Source: Lachnospiraceae bacterium UBA1721
GTDB lineage: Bacteria; Bacillota; Clostridia; Lachnospirales; Lachnospiraceae
Reading direction: 5' to 3'
Length of the DNA stretch: 62,209 nt
NCBI GenBank assembly: GCA_002317155.1
Contig: DCIR01000096.1
Span: forward strand, 7,035 to 69,243
Shown: in pieces, positions 18,149-26,562 of the stretch
Layout: each line of letters opens with the position of its first letter
Position numbering within the stretch: position 1 is the stretch's first letter
The notes under the pieces: generated by a model
What the model was told of the DNA's origin: nothing
What the model saw: only the letters and a program-made list of their open reading frames with translations
The model's database searches: none
Translations under genes and position numbers: made by a program

Positions 18149-20419
18149 TTATTTTAACTTCCAAATATCTCTGTTGTACTCAGCAATAGTTCTGTCGCTT
18201 GAGAAGAAGCCGGCCTTTGCTATGTTTACAAGTGCCTTTTTCTTCCATTCGGTGCGCTTCTCGTAGTCCTTGAACGCCTTATCCTTAACCTTAATATAAT
18301 CCTCGAGGTCAAGGAGGGTCATAAACCAATCCTTATTGAGCAGCTCGTTGTAAAGTCTTGTAAGGTTCTTCTTATTGCCCTTCTTGATAACTTCATCGCT
18401 TACGATGAAATCAACTGCTTCCTTTATAACCTTGCTCTTATTGTAGAAATCCTTCGAAACATAATCAGCCTTAGCATAGTGCTCGATTACGGTATCGCTC
18501 TTCTCGCCGAAAATATAAATATTTTCATAGCCTACCAGTTCATTAATCTCTACGTTTGCACCATCACTGGTTCCGAGAGTTACAGCACCATTGAGCATGA
18601 ACTTCATGTTGCCGGTTCCTGATGCTTCCTTTGAAGCAAGTGAAATCTGCTCAGAAATGTCACATGCGGGAATAAGCTTTTCAGCATAGGTTACATTATA
18701 GTTTTCTACCATAACCACCTTCATATACTTGCTAACCTCAGGATCGTTATTAACGATATCTGAAAGGACAAGAATCAGATGGATAATATCCTGAGCAATA
18801 ATGTATGCAGGTGCGGCCTTAGCACCGAAAATGAAGGTAATAGGTCTCTTAGGAGTCTTTCCACCCTTAATCTCAAGATACTTGTGAATAATGTAAAGCG
18901 CATTCATCTGCTGACGCTTATACTCATGCATACGCTTGATCTGGATGTCATAGATTGATTCAGGATCGATATCAACCTTCTCGTTTTTCTTAAGATACTC
19001 TGCGAGAGCAACCTTCTTAGCCTTCTTGATATTTGCGATACGATCAAGAACCTTTTTGTCATCCTTATACTCAAGAAGCTTCTCAAGCTGGAAGGCATCC
19101 TTTTTGTACTCTGTACCGATTGTCTCATCAAGAAGTGCGGTGAGTTCAGGATTGCAAGCCATTAGCCAACGACGGAAGGTAATTCCGTTAGTCTTGTTGT
19201 TAAACTTCTTGGGATAAAGCTTGTAGAAATTGTTAAGCTCCGTATCCTTAAGAATCTCTGTATGAATAGCAGCTACACCGTTTACACTGAATCCATAATG
19301 GATATCCATGTGTGCCATGTGTACGCGCTTCTGTTTGTCAATAATCTGAACGGTAGGATCGCTGTACTTAGCCTTAATTCTCTTATCAAGCTCCTTAATA
19401 ATAGGAACAAGCTGAGGAACAACTTCCTTAAGATAATCAAGCGGCCACTTTTCAAGAGCCTCTGCAAGGATGGTATGGTTGGTATAAGCGCAGGTCTTAG
19501 ACACCACCTTGATAGCCTCATCCATTGTGAAGCCTTCCTTCTTGGTGAGGATTCTGATAAGCTCAGGGATAACCATTGAAGGATGGGTATCATTTATCTG
19601 AATTGCCACATGCTTGTCAAGCTTGTGAAGATCATGGCCCTTAGCCTTCTCCTCAGCGATGATAAGCTGTGCTCCATTAGAAACCATGAAGTACTCCTGA
19701 TAAATACGGAGAAGATTACCGTCTACATCTGAATCATCGGGATACAGGAAAAGAGTAAGATTCTTGTCCACAGCCTTTTTGTCAAAAGTGATTCCCTTCT
19801 GTACAAGGCTTTCATCGATGGTCTTGATATCAAAAAGATGAAGCTTGTTCTTACCATTCTCATAACCGATAACATCGATATCATAAAGAACTGAAGTTAC
19901 TGTACCGCAACCAAACTTTACCTTAAATGTAGTACCGGTCTTGCGAAGCCATGAATTTTCTTCAATCCAGTCATTCTTCTCTGCATTCTGAAGCTTCTTG
20001 CGGAAAACCTGCTTGAAAAGGCCATAGTGATAATTAAGTCCAATACCATCCCCGGGCAATCCAAGAGTGGCTATCGAATCAAGGAAGCATGCTGCAAGAC
20101 GTCCCAGACCACCGTTTCCAAGCGAAGGTTCAGGCTCTGCATCCTCTATTTTGCAGATATCCTTACCATTTGCCTTGAGTACCTCTGCAAGTTCATTGTA
20201 TATACCAAGATTAATCAGATTATTAGACAGAAGCTTACCAATAAGAAACTCCATTGAAATATAATAAACCTTACGCTTTCCATCCAAAAGCTTGGCACTG
20301 TCCATACGATCCTTTGTAAGCTGAAGAACCGCATCATAGAGCTGTGCATTTGAGCAAGCCTTGATAGTTTTGCCGTAAAGTTTTTTTGTAAGTTCTGTAA
20401 GTTCTGTTTCAAGTGCCAT
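18149..20419 (-). CDS. glgP: Glycogen/starch phosphorylase
   Basis: Releases glucose 1-phosphate from glycogen or maltodextrin using pyridoxal phosphate. 756 residues from the ATG at 20419, shorter than the roughly 800-830 of many bacterial enzymes. Motifs: EPSLGNGGLGRLAACFLDS near the N-terminus, NDTHPSMVIPEL, DIQIKRMHEYKRQ, and SKEASGTGNMKFMLNGA, with the PLP lysine in GNMKF. An in-frame start at 20443 would add 8 residues but covers the AAAGGGG ribosome site that precedes the chosen start. It yields the same product as cellobiose phosphorylase. Single gene, own promoter and terminator. Confidence 0.95.
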   Translation of the reverse strand: MALETELTELTKKLYGKTIKACSNAQLYDAVLQLTKDRMDSAKLLDGKRKVYYISMEFLIGKLLSNNLINLGIYNELAEVLKANGKDICKIEDAEPEPSLGNGGLGRLAACFLDSIATLGLPGDGIGLNYHYGLFKQVFRKKLQNAEKNDWIEENSWLRKTGTTFKVKFGCGTVTSVLYDIDVIGYENGKNKLHLFDIKTIDESLVQKGITFDKKAVDKNLTLFLYPDDSDVDGNLLRIYQEYFMVSNGAQLIIAEEKAKGHDLHKLDKHVAIQINDTHPSMVIPELIRILTKKEGFTMDEAIKVVSKTCAYTNHTILAEALEKWPLDYLKEVVPQLVPIIKELDKRIKAKYSDPTVQIIDKQKRVHMAHMDIHYGFSVNGVAAIHTEILKDTELNNFYKLYPKKFNNKTNGITFRRWLMACNPELTALLDETIGTEYKKDAFQLEKLLEYKDDKKVLDRIANIKKAKKVALAEYLKKNEKVDIDPESIYDIQIKRMHEYKRQQMNALYIIHKYLEIKGGKTPKRPITFIFGAKAAPAYIIAQDIIHLILVLSDIVNNDPEVSKYMKVVMVENYNVTYAEKLIPACDISEQISLASKEASGTGNMKFMLNGAVTLGTSDGANVEINELVGYENIYIFGEKSDTVIEHYAKADYVSKDFYNKSKVIKEAVDFIVSDEVIKKGNKKNLTRLYNELLNKDWFMTLLDLEDYIKVKDKAFKDYEKRTEWKKKALVNIAKAGFFSSDRTIAEYNRDIWKLK

Positions 20420-20512
20420 AAAAATTTTGCCCCTTTCACCCATTACATATTCACACTGTATGTTTCAAATTATCGTATATCCGTTAAAGCTGTAAAATCA
20501 GCGATTTTCTTA

Positions 20513-20562
20513 AAGATAACACACGTTGAGCGTATTTGCAACCGCTTTTAGAAACCGTTTTC
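20513..20562 (-). promoter_or_regulatory. Promoter of glgP with two CG-centred dyads upstream
   Basis: Minus-strand TTGCAA (20536-20541) and TATCTT (20513-20518) are 17 bp apart. Two CG-centred partial dyads, GCAACCGCTTTT (20538-20549) and GAAACCGTTTTC (20551-20562), lie 13 bp apart over and above the -35. They resemble LacI/CcpA-type sites, only roughly matching the cre consensus. Confidence 0.5.
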
Positions 20563-20575
20563 CGCATTATGCATT

Positions 20576-20605
20576 TTGACACCTATATGCAAACCTGTTT
20601 ATAAT
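20576..20605 (+). promoter_or_regulatory. Promoter of tadA
   Basis: TTGACA (20576-20581) and TATAAT (20600-20605), both perfect boxes, spaced 18 bp, 38 bp before the tadA start. Confidence 0.75.
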
Positions 20606-20642
20606 ATGAGCATATATCTTTAACATTAATTTGGAGTATTTT

Positions 20643-21152
20643 ATGAAGCTATCACCTGATGAAAAATATATGAAAATGGCACTCCGCGAGGCAAAGAAAG
20701 CAAGTGACCTCGGCGAAGTGCCAATCGGATGTGTAATAGTATATGAAGATAAAGTAATCGGTCGCGGCTATAACCGCCGTAACACTGATAAAAACACTTT
20801 GTCTCATGCAGAGATAACTGCTATCAACAAGGCCAGCAAAAAAATGGGCGACTGGCGACTGGAGGGTTGCACTCTCTACGTCACCCTTGAACCTTGTCAG
20901 ATGTGTGCAGGTGCAATTGTTCAGTCCAGAATCCCCCGCGTGGTATATGGTTGCGACAATCCCAAGGCCGGATGCGCCGGTTCTATACTAAACATTCTTA
21001 ATCACCCGGCTTTTAATCATCAGGTAATTACCGACAAAGGAATCTTGGGTGAAGAATGCAGTGTTATGCTCAAAGAGTTTTTCACTGCACTCCGCAAACG
21101 CCTGAAAACAGAACGTGAGCTTGCCAAAGGAAAAGCTCAAATCAACGATTAA
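20643..21152 (+). CDS. tadA: tRNA-specific adenosine deaminase TadA
   Basis: Converts wobble adenosine 34 of tRNA-Arg to inosine; essential in most bacteria. 169 residues with the zinc and catalytic motifs HAE (in LSHAEITAIN) and PCxxC (EPCQMCAGA). A TTG start at 20631 is also open, but the TTGGAG there is the ribosome site for the ATG at 20643, 6 nt away. The last three bases of its stop codon overlap the stop of the convergent lipoprotein gene, with no terminator between. Confidence 0.95.
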   Translation: MKLSPDEKYMKMALREAKKASDLGEVPIGCVIVYEDKVIGRGYNRRNTDKNTLSHAEITAINKASKKMGDWRLEGCTLYVTLEPCQMCAGAIVQSRIPRVVYGCDNPKAGCAGSILNILNHPAFNHQVITDKGILGEECSVMLKEFFTALRKRLKTERELAKGKAQIND

Positions 21153-22930
21153 TATATATAACTTGCACAGATACCGAACGCTACATCGTTCTTATACACA
21201 TTTACAGATATTGTTTCATTATTGCCATCACCATCAGTAAAGATATAATCAATATCATACGGAATGTCGTCGTCATAATATATATATACATCGACCAAAT
21301 GCTCAAATGCCTCCGAATAATCGACTTCAGGAATAATATAATGTACGTATTTGTCTACATAGTACTTTGACGAATATTCATCAGAAAAAATGTTGCAATT
21401 ATCGTAATCGTCGTAATGCTGCTTTATCATGCATGATGAATCATACGTATCATAATCATAGTAATAATACCAACACCAGTCAAAAAGCGATCTCATTACA
21501 TCTGAATAGTATTGATCCGGAAGAATTATCTCATCATCATAATCATACAAATATGTGATAACCTCTGACACAGTCTCATAGAAATAATCCTCGTCAAATG
21601 TAAATTTGTCTACCGATCCGGCCTTAAACACATTATATGCAACAATAGCAAGTGCATTTGTAAAACGGCTGTCCTCCGTAATTATATTTTCAACATATTC
21701 ACCAAGTCTTATGGTATAACTGCCATTGTACGTTCCAAAATGCTTCTCATCTACAGATATCTCGCAGCTGCCACATATTATAATCTGATTTATGTACTCA
21801 TCGTCACTGGGAATGTCTATATTCAATTCATACACTCGATTGTAATACGCAAGGTCACCGTATGAATCACGCCTAAAGTATTCCAGTTCTTCAGACCAGG
21901 CCCCATCAATAAGTCCAAAATACATATCATTTGTCATCTTGAATCTGACCGGTACACCGGGAGCACCCGGGTTTACTACCAAAACATTATCAAGTGCCTG
22001 ATATTCAGCCGAGTTAGGATCTGTATAAATAGTCAGCTCTGCATCATATGTCTCATATGAAAGAGAGGGATTCATGAATACGTTATATCCATGTTCAGCA
22101 AAACAATATAAATCATTACCATCAGCAACCCCGTTTGGATAAGTGATATCTTCAATATCGCTCATATACAGGTATCTGCCAATATAGTTTGCCCCGCCGT
22201 AGGAATTATATATATCAAGGTTATAGAATTCATCAGATGTAAGAGAATTACCATTAGCGTCATAATACGAATAGACATAATCAGCCCAATCCACCGTGGC
22301 ATATTTCATGACTTCTCCGGTGATAACGCCATCCTCCATACTGATAACATAATAAGTCATATATGCATCCGCATAATAATCATATACATATGTTCCGTAC
22401 ACTATTCCGTCATACGTTTCATATCCACCATAGATATCACATATATCAGGTGCCACTTCTCCGTTATATTCAATTTCCACTTCGTAGAGGTCATCACAAC
22501 GTTCATTTACCTCATACACAGTCACTGTCCCAGGTTCATCATATGCGTATATAGACTCTATACGCTGAACAACCTCGATTCGACCATTATTATCCAAATC
22601 AGATATACCATATGATACCCAATAGTTCGAAGTATCTATACGGCTTACGTACCATACATTCTGTTTATCAACCAAAAGACGATACTGTTCCTCAATGGAA
22701 GCTACCGCTACATTTCCACCACCATGATGGCCATTGCCCGGCTTGGAATTATCGTCATCATCATCATCATCATCATCGTCATTATTTCTGCCTGAAGAAT
22801 CATCTGATATCAGATCAGCAATAACTTCAGCTGTATCATAAATGCTGTCTATGATTCCGCAGCCTGATAAAATCATGCTGATACATAAAACCAATATCAA
22901 TAATAGTGTAAGTTTTTTTGCCCTCTTCAT
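21149..22930 (-). CDS. Acidic Tyr/Asp-rich lipoprotein with poly-Asp linker
   Basis: 593 residues, no known family recognised. Signal peptide with lipobox LSGC (Cys24), so it is anchored outside the membrane. A ten-Asp run (51-60), made of GAT/GAC repeats, and a Gly/His-rich stretch link the anchor to a large domain with unusual Tyr and Asp content. A short DLDNNGRIEV segment near residue 112 looks like a calcium-binding EF-hand-like or dockerin-like loop. Convergent with tadA, overlapping it by 4 bases. Possible roles as binding lipoprotein or extracellular scaffold are guesses. Confidence 0.8.
   Translation of the reverse strand: MKRAKKLTLLLILVLCISMILSGCGIIDSIYDTAEVIADLISDDSSGRNNDDDDDDDDDDNSKPGNGHHGGGNVAVASIEEQYRLLVDKQNVWYVSRIDTSNYWVSYGISDLDNNGRIEVVQRIESIYAYDEPGTVTVYEVNERCDDLYEVEIEYNGEVAPDICDIYGGYETYDGIVYGTYVYDYYADAYMTYYVISMEDGVITGEVMKYATVDWADYVYSYYDANGNSLTSDEFYNLDIYNSYGGANYIGRYLYMSDIEDITYPNGVADGNDLYCFAEHGYNVFMNPSLSYETYDAELTIYTDPNSAEYQALDNVLVVNPGAPGVPVRFKMTNDMYFGLIDGAWSEELEYFRRDSYGDLAYYNRVYELNIDIPSDDEYINQIIICGSCEISVDEKHFGTYNGSYTIRLGEYVENIITEDSRFTNALAIVAYNVFKAGSVDKFTFDEDYFYETVSEVITYLYDYDDEIILPDQYYSDVMRSLFDWCWYYYYDYDTYDSSCMIKQHYDDYDNCNIFSDEYSSKYYVDKYVHYIIPEVDYSEAFEHLVDVYIYYDDDIPYDIDYIFTDGDGNNETISVNVYKNDVAFGICASYIY
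22751..22780. repeat. Trinucleotide repeat coding poly-Asp
   Basis: About ten GAT/GAC codons in a row (seen as TCATCATCATC on the plus strand) encode Asp51-Asp60 of the lipoprotein. In-frame copy-number change is possible. Confidence 0.85.
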
Positions 22931-23085
22931 AAGACTACCCTCGCCCCAAATATAATTTGGTAAATATCTTGTTATGTGTTAAAATCAGTTGTGTGTAACC
23001 CGGTATATACTACTGTATATTACGCATTATACATTATAACAGACAAACATGGCTATTATTAAATAGCTTGAAAGGTGGACAAAAA

Positions 23086-23607
23086 ATGGCACAGAATCCT
23101 ATCGTAACATTTACAATGAGTAATGGCGGTGTTGTTAAGGCAGAGCTTTATCCCGAAATCGCTCCCAACACTGTTAACAATTTCCTCAGCCTTATTAACA
23201 AGGGCTACTACAACGGACTTATTTTCCACAGAGTAATCAAGGGCTTCATGATTCAGGGTGGTGATCCCACCGGTACCGGTATGGGCGGCCCCGGATACTC
23301 TATCAAGGGAGAATTTGCAATCAACGGTTTTGAAAACAACCTCAAGCATGAAGCCGGAGTTCTCTCAATGGCACGTTCAATGATGCCCAACTCAGCAGGA
23401 AGCCAGTTCTTCATTATGCACAAGGACTCTCCTCATCTTGATGGACAGTATGCAGCTTTCGGTAAGGTTATCGAAGGAATGGATATTGTTAACAAGATTG
23501 CCGAGACCAGAACCGATTATTCTGACAGACCTCTCGAGGAGCAGTCAATGGTAACTGTTACCGCTGATACCTTCGGTGTAGATTATCCCGAACCCGAGAA
23601 GATGTAA
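23086..23607 (+). CDS. Peptidyl-prolyl cis-trans isomerase, cyclophilin type
   Basis: Cytoplasmic proline isomerase, 173 residues with no signal peptide. Cyclophilin motifs FHRVIKGFMIQGGDPTGTG, GxxSMA (GVLSMARSM) and SAGSQFFI carry the catalytic Arg (FHR) and the Phe/Gln substrate pocket. Start set by AAAGGTGG 7 nt before the ATG at 23086; an in-frame TTG at 23068 is discarded. Terminator at 23701-23743. Confidence 0.95.
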   Translation: MAQNPIVTFTMSNGGVVKAELYPEIAPNTVNNFLSLINKGYYNGLIFHRVIKGFMIQGGDPTGTGMGGPGYSIKGEFAINGFENNLKHEAGVLSMARSMMPNSAGSQFFIMHKDSPHLDGQYAAFGKVIEGMDIVNKIAETRTDYSDRPLEEQSMVTVTADTFGVDYPEPEKM

Positions 23608-23700
23608 TTATATTTTCATCCATAAGTGAAATTGTATCAGTACCTTCATACAACTTCACAAATGTAAGAAAATGTAAAAACAGGTCAAATTGTTAAAAAT

Positions 23701-23743
23701 AAATAGCACGGATAGGTATAATTGCCTAACCGTGCTATTTTTG
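23701..23743 (+). terminator. Terminator of cyclophilin gene
   Basis: AAATAGCACGG pairs with CCGTGCTATTT, with inner TAGG/CCTA pairs, followed by TTTGTG on the plus strand. Confidence 0.85.
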
Positions 23744-23936
23744 TGTCTATTTTGAATCCAACTACAATATATTGATTATTACGCAAAATTAAGCAATTCA
23801 TGCTCCTTTTTGTTAATATTTTGTTCATAAACGTTTCAATATCTGTTAACTCAAACAACATTTTCTGTACAATATTACAATATATACTAATAGTATCAAA
23901 AGAGATTACAACAGTATAAAAACTTTTTCATAATAC

Positions 23937-23964
23937 ATGCCGAGTGACGTAAGTTACTCGGCAT
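23937..23964 (+). ncRNA. Candidate structured RNA element, GNRA-capped hairpin
   Basis: A 12-bp stem, ATGCCGAGTGAC with GTTACTCGGCAT, closes on a GTAA (GNRA) tetraloop when read on the plus strand. One G-U wobble. It is not followed by a T run, so it is not an ordinary terminator. CCTCCCTTT follows. No known RNA family was recognised. Confidence 0.4.
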
Positions 23965-24088
23965 CCTCCCTTTAAAAGGAAAATATAAAATATCTTATTG
24001 TTTCACTATACATCAACACATTTAGTCCTATAAGTCATAAATCAGTCTCCTATTACCATTCAAAACATACATCAATTAAGAGCACACA

Positions 24089-24120
24089 AAAACCCCGGCT
24101 CGCATGCGAGTCGGGGTTGA
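24089..24120 (-). terminator. Terminator of fructose-bisphosphate aldolase
   Basis: A 28-bp palindrome (24091-24118), AACCCCGACTCGCA and mirror with one wobble, followed on the minus strand by TTTTTG. Confidence 0.9.
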
Positions 24121-24152
24121 ATGTTTATATGATATGTTGTTAAGCTGATAAA

Positions 24153-25016
24153 TTAAGCTCTGCCAACAGATCCGAAGAGCTCCATCTTTTCCTTAACGGT
24201 ATCATGGATAGCTGCTGCTCCGGGAGCAAGAACCTTACGAGGGTCAAATCCCTTACCCTGGAGATCCTTACCATCCTCGATGTACTTTCTGGTAGCTGCT
24301 GCGAATGAAAGCTGGCACTCAGTGTTAACGTTGATCTTAGAAACGCCAAGGTCGATTGCCTTCTTGATCATATCTGCAGGGATACCTGTACCACCGTGAA
24401 GAACGAGAGGCATCTCACCGGTCTTAGCCTGAACAGCTGCAAGAGTCTCGAATGAAAGTCCTGCCCAATTCTCAGGATACTTACCGTGGATGTTACCGAT
24501 ACCTGCTGCAAGGAAATCTACGCCAAGATCAGCGATCATCTTGCACTCGTTAGGATCTGCGCACTCGCCCATTCCTACAACGCCATCTTCTTCTCCACCG
24601 ATTGAACCAACTTCTGCCTCGATAGAAAGTCCCTTACCGTGAGCTGCCTTAACAAGCTCAGTGGTCTTAGCAACGTTCTCATCGATTGAATAGTGTGAAC
24701 CATCAAACATGATTGAAGAGAAGCCTGCCTCGATGCACTTATAGCAGTGCTCATATGAGCCGTGATCAAGATGAAGTGCTACAGGAACATCGATATCAAG
24801 ATCCTTAAGGAGTCCGTTTACCATACCAACTACAGTATTATAGCCACCCATGTACTTACCTGCACCCTCAGATACACCAAGGATAACGGGGCTGCGAAGC
24901 TCCTTAGCGGTAAGGAGAATGGTCTTGGTCCACTCAAGGTTGTTAATGTTGAACTGACCTACTGCATAGTGGCCTGCCTTTGCCTTCTTCAACATATCTG
25001 CTGCTGAAACTAACAT
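24153..25016 (-). CDS. fba: Fructose-bisphosphate aldolase, class II
   Basis: Splits fructose 1,6-bisphosphate to dihydroxyacetone phosphate and glyceraldehyde 3-phosphate. 287 residues. Zinc ligands and substrate motifs visible: HLDHGS (about 82-87), EAEVGSIGGEED, GNIHGKYP and VLHGGTGIP with the final INVNTE. Length and motifs fit the short class IIA/IIB type of Firmicutes. Single-gene unit with its own promoter dyad (25095-25140) and terminator. Together with pfkA and glcK it forms part of glycolysis in the window. Confidence 0.95.
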   Translation of the reverse strand: MLVSAADMLKKAKAGHYAVGQFNINNLEWTKTILLTAKELRSPVILGVSEGAGKYMGGYNTVVGMVNGLLKDLDIDVPVALHLDHGSYEHCYKCIEAGFSSIMFDGSHYSIDENVAKTTELVKAAHGKGLSIEAEVGSIGGEEDGVVGMGECADPNECKMIADLGVDFLAAGIGNIHGKYPENWAGLSFETLAAVQAKTGEMPLVLHGGTGIPADMIKKAIDLGVSKINVNTECQLSFAAATRKYIEDGKDLQGKGFDPRKVLAPGAAAIHDTVKEKMELFGSVGRA

Positions 25017-25046
25017 AACTTAATACCTCCATAAATATTCATTAAT

Positions 25047-25140
25047 CTCTGCTCATAGGCAGAGTTATTTTAAATGTTCGTGAAAATTATAACACAAGTG
25101 CAGTAGTATTTAAACACAAAAATGTTCACTACTGCACTTG
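25047..25140 (-). promoter_or_regulatory. Promoter region of fba with a 13-bp inverted repeat
   Basis: CAAGTGCAGTAGT (25095-25107) and its exact mirror (25128-25140) are separated by 20 bp. On the minus strand the half nearest the gene runs into TATAAT (about 25085-25090), placing it in the -35/-10 spacer. A leader hairpin CTCTGC/GCAGAG lies at 25047-25064. The repeat looks like an operator; an alternative is a weak terminator for the upstream lipid kinase. Confidence 0.55.
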
Positions 25141-25190
25141 AAAACTCTCAAAATATTCGCTATTTTCAATGATTATTGGTACCTTTATGA

Positions 25191-26111
25191 TTAATCATTC
25201 ACACCAATCAATGTATTCTCCGAATCCACAATAATATCTACAGCATTATCAATAACACTGATATGAACACTCTTATGTGCTCCGCCATCTTCTCCGTCAA
25301 GAGCCCATGGAACTTCATCCTCGCACTCAAAAATAACGTCATTAGTCTTAAAGCTGTACATCATCTCATTATCAAGATTTCTCTCAAGAAGCGATACAAG
25401 AATCTTGTTAAGCTCCTGAGGTGACTTCGGATCTTTAATAAGTGTCACCTCAAATTCACCATCATGAAGGTCTACTCCGTCTCCCATAATTCCCTGGAAA
25501 CCACCAACCTGATTTGAATTTGACACCATTCCATATATGAACTCACCCTCTACCGAAATATCACCTGATGTGACTTTCATTTTCTGAGCCTGAGCATTAA
25601 TAATCGATTTTCCACCACTAAGTATGTAAGCAGAATGGCCCAGCGCATTCTTAATCTGCTGGTCAGTTGAGTATGACACCTCACTGAACACGCCAAAGGC
25701 TGCTACATATATAAACTTAGCATCATTGAACATTCCTACATCACAGCCAAACTTTTTGCCATTCACTATCATCTCAGCTGCTTTTATCATGTCACTAGGA
25801 ATTGCAAGGGTGCCTGCAAAATCATTGGTTGAGCCCGCAGGAATATAACCTATGGGAGTTCTTGTCCCACTCATTATCATTCCGTTGACACTCTCGCACA
25901 GTGTTCCGTCACCTCCGCAGCAAACAACAATATCATAATCGCCGGCTTTCGCAGCAACTATATCTGTGGCATCACCATGTTTTTGTGTAGGAATCGTAGT
26001 AACCTCATATCCGCCTACAGTGAAGACATCCAGAATATCCGCAAGTTTATTACGGATCATTGCCTTTCCGGCTTTGGGGTTATATACAAAAAGCATCTTT
26101 TTATCAAACAT
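25191..26111 (-). CDS. YegS/DagK family lipid kinase
   Basis: Diacylglycerol-kinase catalytic family, which phosphorylates lipids such as diacylglycerol or undecaprenol relatives at the inner membrane face. 306 residues: N-terminal YNPKAGKA, nucleotide motif CCGGDGTLCE, PAGSTNDFA, and a C-terminal beta-sandwich. The ATG at 26111 lies 8 nt from GAGG; an ATG two codons earlier is only 2 nt away. Substrate cannot be told from sequence. Confidence 0.9.
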   Translation of the reverse strand: MFDKKMLFVYNPKAGKAMIRNKLADILDVFTVGGYEVTTIPTQKHGDATDIVAAKAGDYDIVVCCGGDGTLCESVNGMIMSGTRTPIGYIPAGSTNDFAGTLAIPSDMIKAAEMIVNGKKFGCDVGMFNDAKFIYVAAFGVFSEVSYSTDQQIKNALGHSAYILSGGKSIINAQAQKMKVTSGDISVEGEFIYGMVSNSNQVGGFQGIMGDGVDLHDGEFEVTLIKDPKSPQELNKILVSLLERNLDNEMMYSFKTNDVIFECEDEVPWALDGEDGGAHKSVHISVIDNAVDIIVDSENTLIGVND

Positions 26112-26181
26112 TATCATATCCTCATATAATACTGATAACTATATTATTATCACATAGGAAAAGGATTTCCTAAGAGATTAA

Positions 26182-26216
26182 AAGCGAAGACAATTAAATA
26201 TTGTCCCCGCTTATTA
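26182..26216 (-). terminator. Terminator after crh
   Basis: Minus-strand stem AAGCGGGGACAAT with ATTGTCTTCGCTT (G-U wobbles), followed by TTTTAATC. Confidence 0.75.
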
Positions 26217-26246
26217 TTGTACCAATATTATAAATCGTAGGTTTAA

Positions 26247-26504
26247 TTACTTAGCCTCTGTAAGGAACTCTGCAATAGCTGTTGCAGCTGCTTCCTCATC
26301 ACTTCCCTCTGTGATGATAGTAAGATTGTCACCATTGGTAAGTCCAAGGCTCATCATACCCATAATACTCTTAGCGTTAACCTTCTTAGTTCCGATTTCA
26401 AGATAAATACGGCTCTCAAACTTGCCTGCTTCCTGAACGAGCAATGCGATAGGTCTTGCTTCCAATCCATTCTCAATGTTTACTGTGATTGTCTTGTTCT
26501 GCAT
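26247..26504 (-). CDS. crh: Crh-like HPr paralogue with Glu15
   Basis: 85 residues with the HPr fold. The PTS phosphorylation site, His15 in HPr (NGLHARP), is Glu here (NGLEARP, 12-18), so it cannot carry PTS phosphate. The regulatory serine Ser46 is kept in NAKSIMGMMSLG. In Bacillus subtilis the analogous Crh has Gln15 and serves as a Ser-phosphorylated CcpA partner. The gene follows whiA and rapZ, the same order as in B. subtilis, and hprK, its likely kinase, lies 4 kb away. Carbon-catabolite signalling is the expected role. Last gene of the unit, then a terminator. Confidence 0.85.
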   Translation of the reverse strand: MQNKTITVNIENGLEARPIALLVQEAGKFESRIYLEIGTKKVNAKSIMGMMSLGLTNGDNLTIITEGSDEEAAATAIAEFLTEAK

Positions 26505-26562
26505 GTGTCCTTCCTTTCATAACCGTCCACTCATTTTACCTAGTGAACACTCCTCTATCTCC

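Larger units (their letters stand above)
23608..24152. other. 545-bp gene-free region with terminators and a GNRA hairpin
   Basis: Between cyclophilin and aldolase. It contains the cyclophilin terminator (23701-23743), an AT-rich stretch, a perfect-looking hairpin with GTAA loop (23937-23964) and the aldolase terminator (24089-24120). No frame with a ribosome site was seen. The middle 340 bp may hold a small RNA; see findings. Confidence 0.6.

Noticed and set aside
24089..24120. Site-specific recombination site (28-bp palindrome)
   Set aside because: Placement and T run fit an intrinsic terminator for fba; no recombinase nearby.
26182..26216. Possible riboswitch upstream of lipid kinase
   Set aside because: It is followed by a T run on the minus strand after crh, so it is a terminator.
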